Positions 1-6,967 of a stretch of DNA of 7,951 nucleotides are shown piece after piece. Source of the stretch: Planctomycetia bacterium (GTDB taxonomy: Bacteria; Planctomycetota; Planctomycetia; Pirellulales; UBA1268); NCBI GenBank assembly GCA_009919445.1, contig RGBY01000108.1:1-7951 (forward strand), given 5' to 3'. Both the position numbers and the translations under genes were made by a program. Below the pieces are notes generated by a model that saw only the letters and a program-made list of their open reading frames with translations, had not been told where the DNA came from and did no database searches. Each line of letters begins with the position of its first letter. Position 1 is the stretch's first letter.

Positions 1-2
1 TT

Positions 3-905
<903 letters not shown>

Positions 906-934
906 AGTCCCCAATGCCCAGCCGTGAATCACTC

Positions 935-940
935 GGAGGA
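935..940 (+). promoter_or_regulatory. Shine-Dalgarno GGAGGA that favours a GTG start at 944
   Basis: GGAGGA ends three bases before an in-frame GTG at 944. The upstream ATG at 914 has no comparable purine-rich site. The spacing is short, but the enolase gene in this window has the same geometry (GGGAGG, three bases, ATG) at a start fixed by protein conservation. I therefore prefer GTG 944. Confidence 0.45.
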
Positions 941-943
941 ATC

Positions 944-2638
944 GTGCACTCGTACCAACGGTACGACCCGGTACGAATTCCCCCTCCGCGACCAGCAGCA
1001 ACCGATCTGGCCACCCCGGCGGTGGAACACATGCTGGCCACCGGTGGCCTCGATGACCTGACCGACGAACAACTCGCAGAGGCCGTGGTGCTCGACCCAG
1101 AGCAGATTCGCGGCCTTGGTCCTTCGCTCGATGCCCTGCGGGCGCGGCTGGAGGAACGCAAGCAGAAAATCCTCTCGACCTACGAGGCCGATTCCGTCCA
1201 AAAGCGAGCACGGCAGGCCTTCCATCGAACTGCTGTGGAGATCGTCCCTCCACGTCGACTGGCCAATGCGTTCACAGAGGCTGTGACAAGCGAGCAGATA
1301 CGGCGACTCGAACGCTTCTGGTATGCCGTCGAAAGCAGCCATCCGTCACTGGCAGCTGCGGTGCTGAAGCTGATCGACCAACTCGGCACGTCCTACGAAA
1401 TCAACGAACTCGCAGCCGGCTGGCAGTTTACCGGCCGCACGCCCCTCTCGATTGTTGAAGCGCTGACGATCAAGGACGAACTCGAGACTATCGACCGGCT
1501 CTTGGCTGAACTTGCCGAGGCACGGAAAAACGCCAAAGTTGGCCTGATCGACATGGAAGCCCTTGGCCGTTATGCCGAAGCGGGAGAACTCGACGACCTC
1601 GCCCGGCTCCGGCAACAGGTCCAGGAACTCATTGAGCGGGCCGCAGCCGAGCAGGGACTCGACCGTTCCAGCCGGGGTTACCAGCTCACCCCGCAGGCCA
1701 TCCGCACCTTCCAGGGAAAACTGCTAGAGCAGATTTTCAGTGACCTCACCGCGGCCAAGACAGGACGTCATGCTGCGGCCGCCGCAGGCGAGGGGGCCGT
1801 CGAGATGGTTCCCACCCGCCCGTTTGAGTTTGGTGACGCCGTAGCCCATCTCGACATCCCCAGTTCGCTCACCAACGCCATGCTTCGCCGACTTGCCGAA
1901 GGGGGCTGCATCGGGCCAGCCGCAGCCCCTCTTCGGCTCGACCAGCGAGACCTTGAGGTCCATCGCACCCGCAACTCGCCGAAGGCAGCCACCGTGGTGG
2001 TGCTCGACATGAGTGGATCGATGCGATACGGCGGTCTTTACATCAATGTCAAGCGAATGGCGCTGGCCCTGCAGGGTCTTATCCAAAGGGAATATCCCGG
2101 CGACTTCTTGCAGTTCATTGAGATGGCCTCCTTTGCCAAGCCCCGCAGCCATGGGGAACTGGTCTCCTTGCTGCCCAAGCCCGTGACCATTTTCGACCCC
2201 GTCGTCCGACTGCGAGCCGACATGACTGATCCGACAATCGGAGAGTCAGACATTCCCCCACACTTCACCAACATTCAGCATGCCTTGCAGCTTTCGCGGC
2301 AGTTCCTTGCCAGTCAGGACACACCCAATCGACAAGTGATTGTGATTACCGATGGCCTGCCCACCGCGCACTTCGAAGATCAACAACTCTATCTACTCTA
2401 CCCACCCCATGGCCGGACGGAGGAGGCCACCATCCGCGAGGCTCGTCGCTGCCATCAGGATGGCATCATGGTGAATGTCTTTTTGCTTTCCGGCTGGTCA
2501 CAGTCACGAGAGGACATTCAGTTTGCCTACCGACTGGCCGAAACGGCCCGGGGCCGGGTGGCTTTTGCAGCTGGACATGAACTCGACCGATTTGTGGTCT
2601 GGGACTACCACGCCCGCCGCCGCAGCATCATCGGCTGA
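944..2638 (+). CDS. vWA-domain (MIDAS) protein, ChlD/CoxE-like partner of the upstream ATPase
   Basis: This is a 564-residue protein if it starts at GTG 944, or 574 if at ATG 914; the GTG is preferred because of its GGAGGA site. The N-terminal two thirds are largely helical and charged, with likely coiled-coil stretches such as 'LDALRARLEERKQKI' and 'LARLRQQVQELIERAAAE'. The C-terminal ~200 residues form a von Willebrand A domain. The MIDAS motif is complete, 'VVLDMSGSM' (DxSxS; first Asp is residue 365 counted from ATG 914), and 'VITDGLP' (Asp 480) supplies the later metal-site Asp. It lies 8 to 38 bases after the ATPase stop, so the two are very likely one operon. In this family the vWA protein binds the AAA+ ring and a client through its Mg2+ site. 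The cytoplasm is likely, as no signal peptide or membrane segment is seen. The specific client is unknown. Confidence 0.87.
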   Translation: MHSYQRYDPVRIPPPRPAATDLATPAVEHMLATGGLDDLTDEQLAEAVVLDPEQIRGLGPSLDALRARLEERKQKILSTYEADSVQKRARQAFHRTAVEIVPPRRLANAFTEAVTSEQIRRLERFWYAVESSHPSLAAAVLKLIDQLGTSYEINELAAGWQFTGRTPLSIVEALTIKDELETIDRLLAELAEARKNAKVGLIDMEALGRYAEAGELDDLARLRQQVQELIERAAAEQGLDRSSRGYQLTPQAIRTFQGKLLEQIFSDLTAAKTGRHAAAAAGEGAVEMVPTRPFEFGDAVAHLDIPSSLTNAMLRRLAEGGCIGPAAAPLRLDQRDLEVHRTRNSPKAATVVVLDMSGSMRYGGLYINVKRMALALQGLIQREYPGDFLQFIEMASFAKPRSHGELVSLLPKPVTIFDPVVRLRADMTDPTIGESDIPPHFTNIQHALQLSRQFLASQDTPNRQVIVITDGLPTAHFEDQQLYLLYPPHGRTEEATIREARRCHQDGIMVNVFLLSGWSQSREDIQFAYRLAETARGRVAFAAGHELDRFVVWDYHARRRSIIG

Positions 2639-2645
2639 GATGCTG
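2623..2645. terminator. Hairpin across the convergent gene ends
   Basis: CAGCATC (2623-2629) and GATGCTG (2639-2645) form a perfect 7-bp stem with a 9-base loop that contains the vWA stop codon. It lies in the 11-base tail-to-tail overlap with the minus-strand gene and could slow or end transcription from both sides. There is no T-tract on either strand, so a classic intrinsic terminator is doubtful. Confidence 0.3.
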
Positions 2646-2990
2646 GCGATACTGACGAGTTAGCATGACGCCACTGCCGACGGCGGCAACTGACGCTGCT
2701 GTCGCCAGTGTCCAGAGGGGCACAATCCGCTGCGGTGCCGCGACGCTTCGATCGACGGCCGAATCGGCCAGATCGACCTCCGGCAGCCCCGCCTGCCGGC
2801 GCCACCGCTCCATGGCAGCCTCGCGTCGGCCGAGAAACCGGCCTTCAATCTGCCGTTGCCGCACATCGAACTTTGGCCCAATCAGGCTGAGGCCGATCAG
2901 CGCCATCAGCGAGAACAAGAGCCCCCAAAACCACGGACTGTCAGACGGGCGAAAGGGGGACTGTTCGACATCAGAGCCAGGGCATTCCAT
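2628..2990 (-). CDS. Small two-helix membrane protein of unknown function
   Basis: This 120-residue protein has a short polar N-terminus and a first hydrophobic helix at about residues 20-38 ('WFWGLLFSLMALIGLSLIG'). A basic/acidic helical middle section follows ('RQRQIEGRFLGRREAAMERW'), then a second hydrophobic helix at about 89-110 and a basic tail. The pattern suggests two membrane crossings with the charged part on one side. The style 'SPWFWGLLFSLMALIGLSLIGPKF...RQ.QIE' resembles uncharacterised planctomycete proteins as I remember them; that is not checked. Its last 11 bases overlap the end of the convergent vWA gene. The ATG at 2990 has no strong ribosome binding site. The frame is antisense only to intergenic DNA, and the two well-formed helices argue against chance. 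Function unknown. Confidence 0.65.
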   Translation of the reverse strand: MECPGSDVEQSPFRPSDSPWFWGLLFSLMALIGLSLIGPKFDVRQRQIEGRFLGRREAAMERWRRQAGLPEVDLADSAVDRSVAAPQRIVPLWTLATAASVAAVGSGVMLTRQYRQHLSR

Positions 2991-3034
2991 GGCGACATTC
3001 TAGTCACATCAAGAGCCAAAGCGGCATAGAGCGT

Positions 3035-3058
3035 CTCACCACCCGGCGGCAGGATGCC
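3035..3058 (+). repeat. 24-base direct repeat, copy 1
   Basis: It matches 3234-3257 at 22 of 24 positions, the differences being c/a at position 8 and g/c at position 18. The 3' end contains an imperfect palindrome, GGCA-gga-TGCC. Confidence 0.65.
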
Positions 3059-3090
3059 CGAACCTGTGATGTAGGAAGGGGGCAGGAAGA

Positions 3091-3110
3091 CAGTCACTCG
3101 TTGGTGACTG
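3091..3110. repeat. Hairpin CAGTCAC-tcgttg-GTGACTG
   Basis: This is a perfect 7-bp inverted repeat with a 6-base loop. GGAA (3085-3088) and TTCC (3111-3114) can extend the stem across a two-base bulge. No T-tract follows on either strand. It could be an RNA structure in the upstream leader of the minus-strand membrane protein gene or part of a dispersed element; its role is unknown. Confidence 0.45.
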
Positions 3111-3166
3111 TTCCCACTCGCTGGACGTTCCCGTCGGCCATCCAGGCCTCCGCTCACTGCCTGTCC

Positions 3167-3200
3167 GCTACGCTTTCGCCCTCCGGGCTACGCTCGCGCC
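3167..3200 (+). repeat. Two 14-base units with a 20-base period
   Basis: gctacgctttcgcc (3167-3180) and gctacgctcgcgcc (3187-3200) agree at 12 of 14 positions, separated by ctccgg. This is a short local duplication in non-coding DNA. Confidence 0.45.
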
Positions 3201-3233
3201 CAGAGCCCACTTGCGGAAACAGCCACCCCCTCG

Positions 3234-3257
3234 CTCACCAACCGGCGGCACGATGCC
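3234..3257 (+). repeat. 24-base direct repeat, copy 2
   Basis: This second copy of the repeat at 3035-3058 matches at 22 of 24 positions. Here the palindromic end is perfect: GGCGGCA (3244-3250), loop CGA, TGCCGCC (3254-3260). Confidence 0.65.
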
Positions 3258-3271
3258 GCCAATCAGCACCA

Positions 3272-3309
3272 GCAGAACGCCACAAAACCTTGGCTTTTTG
3301 GCGTTCTGC
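3272..3309 (-). terminator. Probable enolase terminator, distal hairpin
   Basis: GCAGAACGCCA (3272-3282) and TGGCGTTCTGC (3299-3309) form a perfect 11-bp stem. The 16-base loop can pair further through AAAA (3284-3287) and TTTT (3295-3298). Read on the minus strand it lies about 50 bases past the enolase stop, directly after another strong hairpin. There is no terminal T-run, so the termination role is inferred from position and stem strength. Confidence 0.55.
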
Positions 3310-3314
3310 CACAA

Positions 3315-3344
3315 GGAAAGTCGGGCACGATGCCCGAGCTTTCC
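3315..3344 (-). terminator. Probable enolase terminator, proximal hairpin
   Basis: This is a stem of about 13 base pairs. GGAAAG pairs with CTTTCC on the outside, then T-A, then CGGGCA with TGCCCG around a CGA loop, with one bulged G at 3338. On the minus strand it begins 14 bases after the enolase stop codon. Its core GGCACGATGCC is the same as in the hairpin at 3244-3260. Confidence 0.6.
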
Positions 3345-3358
3345 GTGTAGACAGCCAA

Positions 3359-4651
3359 CTAGCACATCCCCGGCCAGCGGGCCCGCACGTCGCGGCCGGC
3401 GTAGAGGCCGCCATCACCAAGCGACTCCTGTATCCGCAGCAGCTGGTTGTATTTGGCAACCCGATCACTCCGGGAAGCCGACCCGGTTTTGATCTGTCCG
3501 GTCGAGAGCCCAACTGCCAGATCAGCAATCGTAGCATCTTCGGTTTCACCGCTGCGATGGCTGGCAATTGATGTGTAGCCAGAGCGGTGAGCCAGTGAGA
3601 CTGCTTCGGTTGTCTCAGTCAGGGTGCCGATCTGATTGACTTTTACCAGGATGCTATTGGCAACCCCTTCGGCAATGCCACGGCCGAGCCGCTCGGCATT
3701 GGTGACAAACAGGTCGTCACCGACAAGTTGGACTTTGTCGCCAATCTTCTGACTGATCAGTGTCCACCCTTCCCAGTCATCTTCAGAGCAGCCATCCTCG
3801 ATCGACATGATCGGATACTTGCCGGCCAGATCGGCCAAGAAGTCAACCATGGCAGCCGAACTGAGGGACTTTCCTTCAATCGTGTAGGTGCCGGCAGAGG
3901 CGTCGTAGAGTTCGGTCGCCGCGACATCAAGCGCAATGGCAATTTGCTCGCCCGGCATGTAGCCGGCATTCCCGATGGCCGTCAGAATTACTTCCAAGGC
4001 CTCGCTGCAGCTACCGATCTGGGGTGCAAAGCCTCCCTCGTCACCAACGGCGGTGACCAACCCCTTGTCCTTGAGAACTTTTTTCAGGGCATGAAAGGTT
4101 TCCACCCCTGCCCGCAGGGCGGCGTCGAAGCTGTCGAAGCCCAGAGGCATCACCATGAACTCTTGCACATCGAGCGGGTTATCAGCGTGCGCTCCGCCAT
4201 TGATGATATTCATCATCGGCGCGGGCAGGATCCGGGCCGTCGTCCCGCCGAGATACCGATAGAGAGGAAGGCCACAGTGCTCGGCTGCCGCATGGGCGGT
4301 CGCCAGCGACACTCCAAGAATGGCGTTGGCTCCGAGCGTCTTCTTGTTCGGGGTGCCGTCGAGCTCGAGCATCCGCATGTCGATGCCGGTCTGGTCAAGG
4401 GCATCACAGCCCTCGAGTTCCTCAGCGATGCGATTATTGACGTTTTCAACCGCCTCGAGCACGCCCTTGCCGAGATAAACATCGTTGTCACCGTCACGCT
4501 TTTCCCAAGCCTCATGGGCACCGGTACTCGCACCAGAGGGCACCGCAGCCCGGCCAAACGTGCCGTCAGCGAGGCTGACGTCAACTTCTATGGTGGGATT
4601 GCCACGACTGTCGAGAATCTGGCGGGCGTGAACGTCTACGATCGTGGACAT
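3359..4651 (-). CDS. eno: Enolase (phosphopyruvate hydratase)
   Basis: The enzyme interconverts 2-phosphoglycerate and phosphoenolpyruvate in cytoplasmic glycolysis and gluconeogenesis. The protein has 430 residues, the normal bacterial length, and is intact. Visible hallmarks in order are 'ILDSRGNPT' near the N-terminus, the mobile substrate loop 'PSGASTGAHEA' (about 38-48), 'QEFMVMP', 'GDEGGFAP' with the catalytic Glu, 'ALDVAATE', 'SIEDG', 'GDDLFVTN', 'ILVKVNQIGT' with the catalytic Lys 337, 'SHRSGETED', and the C-terminal 'QIKTGSASRSDRVAKYNQLL' with the second key Lys. The start is the ATG giving 'MSTIVDVHARQ', which is the family N-terminus and has GGGAGG three bases upstream. A frame extending to 4714 adds 21 residues not typical of enolases and is rejected. 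The gene diverges from the ribE-ksgA frame and ends in two strong hairpins. Confidence 0.98.
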   Translation of the reverse strand: MSTIVDVHARQILDSRGNPTIEVDVSLADGTFGRAAVPSGASTGAHEAWEKRDGDNDVYLGKGVLEAVENVNNRIAEELEGCDALDQTGIDMRMLELDGTPNKKTLGANAILGVSLATAHAAAEHCGLPLYRYLGGTTARILPAPMMNIINGGAHADNPLDVQEFMVMPLGFDSFDAALRAGVETFHALKKVLKDKGLVTAVGDEGGFAPQIGSCSEALEVILTAIGNAGYMPGEQIAIALDVAATELYDASAGTYTIEGKSLSSAAMVDFLADLAGKYPIMSIEDGCSEDDWEGWTLISQKIGDKVQLVGDDLFVTNAERLGRGIAEGVANSILVKVNQIGTLTETTEAVSLAHRSGYTSIASHRSGETEDATIADLAVGLSTGQIKTGSASRSDRVAKYNQLLRIQESLGDGGLYAGRDVRARWPGMC

Positions 4652-4719
4652 CAACCTCCCTCGCCCCTGCGGCGTGGTCCCTTTCCCCTCTCGTTGGTTC
4701 CTCAGCAAACGCACCTGCC
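4652..4719. promoter_or_regulatory. Divergent intergenic region between eno and the ribE-ksgA frame
   Basis: These 68 bases separate two divergent starts, so promoters for both directions must lie here or inside the neighbouring 5' ends. The enolase ribosome binding site is at 4655-4660 (GGGAGG on the minus strand). I see no convincing -35/-10 pair in either direction and no Shine-Dalgarno sequence ahead of the ATG at 4720. Confidence 0.35.
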
Positions 4720-5193
4720 ATGTTTACTGGTCTCGTCGAGCACCTCGGCCGAATTCTTGCCGTGATCCCAGAGCCTCCCGGACTGCGGCTGGCGATCGAT
4801 GCTGGTCCCCTCGCTGCTGACGCCGTGATTGGCGAGAGCATCTGTACCAGCGGCTGCTGCTTGTCAGTGGTACGCATCGATGGGCCACGGCTTGAGTTTC
4901 AACTCGGCCCGGAAACACTCAACCGCACAACACTGGGACGTCGGGGCGTCGGGGATGCCGTCAACCTGGAACGCTCCCTCCGCCTCTCCGACCGGCTCGG
5001 GGGCCACCTTGTGACCGGCCACGTCGATGGGCTCGGCGAATTGGCCGAACGAATCGAGGAGCAGGACTGGGTAACATGCCGCTTCACCGCCCCGCCGGAC
5101 CTGCTGATCCAGATGGCAGGGAAAGGCTCGATCGCCGTTGACGGCGTCAGCCTGACCGTTGTCGATGTTGATGCTGCAAGTTTTGGCGTCGCA
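4720..5193 (+). pseudogene. ribE: Riboflavin synthase alpha-chain segment lacking its C-terminal end
   Basis: This sub-region covers the riboflavin synthase homology within the longer frame. The N-terminal barrel is complete and starts with the family's 'MFTG'. The second barrel starts normally ('GGHLVTGHVDG') but is lost after 'SFGVA'. I checked the other two forward frames beyond 5193 and found neither the expected 'IPHT' strand nor the 'VN-E-D' end, so a single-base frameshift does not restore it; the DNA itself appears to be missing. It is marked as a probable broken gene, though a shortened but used domain cannot be excluded. Confidence 0.55.
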
Positions 5194-6210
5194 GGACAAC
5201 CACCGCGGCATAAGGGCCCACAGCGTCGGCCTGAACGAGACCAGGCTCAGCCAACAGCCGGCCCCAAGCCAGACGCCAGCACCGGACGGGCGGTGCGGCA
5301 GACCACGGCTTACCTCCGCAACCTGTTTGAAGAGGTCGGCTTTTCAATCGACGCCCGCAAGGGACAGAACTTTCTGGTCGACTTGAATCTGCTCGACCTG
5401 CTCGAGCGTTCAGCGGAAATCGAGCCCGACGACATCGTGCTTGAAGTCGGCAGTGGCACTGCCGCATTGACAGAACGGCTCGCCCGGGCCGCCTTCCGTG
5501 TGGTCTCCGCTGAGATCGACCGACGGCTGGCCACCCTGGCTCGCGACCGGCTCATCGATGCCGAAAATGTGACGATCGTGGAAGGTGATGTGCTCGCCAG
5601 CAAGCACCGCCTGGCACCAGCTGTGCTTGCGGCAATCGACGAGGCTGAGGCTGCCCGACAGGCTGCTGGCCGCAGTGGGCGGTTCCTGCTTGTTGCCAAT
5701 CTTCCTTACTGTGTTGCCACCCCGGTTATTTCGAATCTCCTTCTCGTTCGGCCATTTGCGTCAGCCACCGTTACCGTGCAACGGGAGATGGGAGAACGCA
5801 TGATTGCTGCAGCCGGCAGCCATGCTTACAACGCGTTATCAGTCTGGGTCGGGGCCCAGTGTCGCGGCGAGATCGTGCGGATTCTGCCTCCGTCTGCCTT
5901 CTGGCCACGTCCCAAAGTCGACTCAGCCATTGTGCGAATCAACCTTGAGCCAGAACGCCGAGACCGTATCGCCGACCTGCAGGGCTTCCATGAGTTTGTT
6001 CGTGACATCTTCTGTCACCGTCGCAAGGTGCTGCGGGGTGTCCTGGTCCGTCTGGCTGGTGGCAAGCAGCAGCCTGAGGCTGTGGCAAAGGTGGAGCGGC
6101 TCTATGAAGCGTTCGGCTTCGAGCGTTCAATTCGGGCTGAGGAAATTCCCCCAGACACCTTCGTCAGGCTTCATGAATGCTTTGCCGCCGACTCGTGCCC
6201 GGCGAGCTAG
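4720..6210 (+). CDS. ksgA: Riboflavin synthase (truncated) fused in frame to KsgA/RsmA 16S rRNA dimethyltransferase
   Basis: This is one open frame of 496 residues. Residues 1-158 are riboflavin synthase alpha chain: 'MFTGLVEHLG', 'SICTSGCCLSVV', 'VNLERSLRLSDRLGGHLVTGHVDG', 'KGSIAVDGVSLTVVDVDAASFGVA'. The family then continues for about 40-50 residues (the 'IPHT' strand and the final strands of the second barrel), which are absent. A Pro/Gln/Arg-rich linker takes their place (159-191). Residues 192-496 are a complete KsgA, which dimethylates two adjacent adenines in 16S rRNA helix 45. Its motifs are 'GQNFL' (215-219), SAM-binding 'LEVGSGTAALT' (Glu 242), 'VSAEID', 'GDVL', catalytic 'NLPY' (327-330), 'FWPRPKVDSAIV' and 'FCHRRKVLRGVL'. 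KsgA could start alone at GTG 5293 (305 residues, normal length). The ribE part is probably inactive, because trimer active sites need the second barrel. An assembly deletion is also possible. KsgA identity is certain; whether a fused protein exists is not. Confidence 0.85.
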   Translation: MFTGLVEHLGRILAVIPEPPGLRLAIDAGPLAADAVIGESICTSGCCLSVVRIDGPRLEFQLGPETLNRTTLGRRGVGDAVNLERSLRLSDRLGGHLVTGHVDGLGELAERIEEQDWVTCRFTAPPDLLIQMAGKGSIAVDGVSLTVVDVDAASFGVAGQPPRHKGPQRRPERDQAQPTAGPKPDASTGRAVRQTTAYLRNLFEEVGFSIDARKGQNFLVDLNLLDLLERSAEIEPDDIVLEVGSGTAALTERLARAAFRVVSAEIDRRLATLARDRLIDAENVTIVEGDVLASKHRLAPAVLAAIDEAEAARQAAGRSGRFLLVANLPYCVATPVISNLLLVRPFASATVTVQREMGERMIAAAGSHAYNALSVWVGAQCRGEIVRILPPSAFWPRPKVDSAIVRINLEPERRDRIADLQGFHEFVRDIFCHRRKVLRGVLVRLAGGKQQPEAVAKVERLYEAFGFERSIRAEEIPPDTFVRLHECFAADSCPAS

Positions 6211-6352
6211 TTCGTTCGCCTTCCGCAGCCTTCATGCGGGATGCCAGCCTTGTGCACTGCTGGCCGGAACACCGTTGCAGAAACTGGTGGCATGCGTTCA
6301 AACTATGAGGAACGGTTACACAGCCGAAGGACACCACGACCCGCTGCTTCTC

Positions 6353-6357
6353 AGGAG
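6353..6357 (+). promoter_or_regulatory. Shine-Dalgarno AGGAG for the 75-residue small protein
   Basis: AGGAG lies six bases before the ATG at 6364. This decides the start over the in-frame ATG at 6241, which has no such site and would add a 41-residue leader lacking any recognisable pattern. Confidence 0.65.
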
Positions 6358-6363
6358 CCTGCG

Positions 6364-6591
6364 ATGCGATACATCGAAATGACCGGACACGCCCTGATGA
6401 GCATCGTCGAACCGGGCGAGGTGCCACCGGAACAAATCCAACGGGCCGGCCTGACCGAGGGCTGCCTGGTGCGGGTCAACGAGCAGGGTGACATCGAAGT
6501 GCGGCGACACGATCGCTGGGAACTGATCGGTGGCCTTGTCGGCGGGTTTGGTCCCCGGGCCGAGCGGGCCAGTGGACGCACCTGGGCGTAA
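6364..6591 (+). CDS. Small conserved-looking protein of unknown function (75 residues)
   Basis: The protein begins 'MRYIEMTGHALMSIVEPGE' and contains 'GCLVRVNEQGDIEVRRHDRW' followed by 'ELIGGLVGGFG'. It ends in 'RTWA'. There is no signal peptide or membrane helix. The middle reads like a small beta-rich unit (alternating V/I with 'QGDIEVRR'), followed by a glycine-rich turn and a short helix. I recall similar short proteins in planctomycete genomes, with the same 'VRVN-QGDIEVRR-D-W--IGGL' pattern, but no known function; that memory is unverified. The start rests on AGGAG six bases upstream. It lies 153 bases after ksgA on the same strand and could be read from the same transcript or its own promoter. 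No domain name can be given. Confidence 0.7.
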   Translation: MRYIEMTGHALMSIVEPGEVPPEQIQRAGLTEGCLVRVNEQGDIEVRRHDRWELIGGLVGGFGPRAERASGRTWA

Positions 6592-6732
6592 GCCACGGCG
6601 TCGCACACGCCACTCCTCGACCTGAACCCCGCTCCCCACTCTCCTCTCAGCCAGCCTTCCCTGCCGGGGAATCCTGATCTGGCTTTCGCTTTCGGGTCGC
6701 GCCGAAACTACCGGTTGCGCGGTCTCGGTGGC

Positions 6733-6738
6733 TATACT
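6733..6738 (+). promoter_or_regulatory. Possible -10 box TATACT
   Basis: TATACT in the context 'gtggcTATACTgt' is one base from the consensus TATAAT. No good -35 hexamer is seen at 16-18 bases upstream; TTGCGC at 6715 is only 12 bases away. If used, it would give a leader of about 240 bases before the acyl-AMP ligase start. Confidence 0.3.
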
Positions 6739-6843
6739 GTCGTGATCACGGGAACGTTCTGCCGACGTTGATTTGAGAAAACAAGTTATTTAGCGGAACG
6801 TGTGCCTGGCGACGCTGGATGCATCGCCTTTCGCCCTGCTGAG

Positions 6844-6856
6844 GTTCCCTGGGAAC
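6844..6856. repeat. Perfect palindrome GTTCCC-T-GGGAAC
   Basis: These are two 6-base half-sites around a single central base. The palindrome lies about 105 bases downstream of the possible -10 box and 127 bases upstream of the acyl-AMP ligase start. It could be an operator for a dimeric repressor, but there is no second copy in the window to support this. Confidence 0.35.
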
Positions 6857-6967
6857 AGGTGGGGCACTCCGTGGCGGACGCTGGCCAGGGCGGGCCACTG
6901 GACGCTACCAACCGAAAATTTCGTGGCCTGACAGCAGTCGGCTTGTCCCTGCTGCCGGTGACGGTTT

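Larger units (their letters stand above)
2991..3358. other. Gene-free stretch rich in hairpins and short imperfect repeats
   Basis: No convincing gene lies between the small membrane protein and enolase, although several chance frames are open. The stretch holds a 24-base imperfect direct repeat, a hairpin at 3091-3110, two short tandem-like repeats near 3098-3123 and 3167-3200, and a cluster of three hairpins (3244-3344) just after the enolase stop. On the minus strand it serves both as the enolase 3' region and as the upstream region of the membrane protein gene. I could not identify a clear promoter for the latter. Confidence 0.7.

Noticed and set aside
2906..3157. 83-residue minus-strand frame in the gap, containing 'LPPSYITGSGILPPGGE'
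   Set aside because: It overlaps the membrane protein gene in another frame and its readable part is translated repeat DNA. It could be a gene remnant, but nothing supports a product.
3101..3571. 156-residue plus-strand frame running from the intergenic gap into the enolase 3' end
   Set aside because: The part over enolase is antisense shadow, and the remainder covers hairpins and repeats; no protein pattern is visible.
4652..4714. Longer enolase start adding 21 residues
   Set aside because: Enolases start at the 'MSTIVDVHARQ'-like Met, which has its own GGGAGG site; the extension is only an open frame across the divergent gap.
3728..4765. 345-residue open frame on the plus strand
   Set aside because: It lies entirely antisense to enolase, whose motifs are complete; codon bias in GC-rich genes commonly opens the opposite frame. 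The translation has no recognisable pattern.
6241..6363. Earlier in-frame ATG for the 75-residue protein
   Set aside because: It has no ribosome binding site and a leader without pattern, whereas ATG 6364 has AGGAG at six bases.
5804..6382. 192-residue plus-strand frame overlapping the end of ksgA
   Set aside because: It is a shifted frame inside the KsgA C-terminal coding region, with Ser/Arg-rich translation and no domain pattern.
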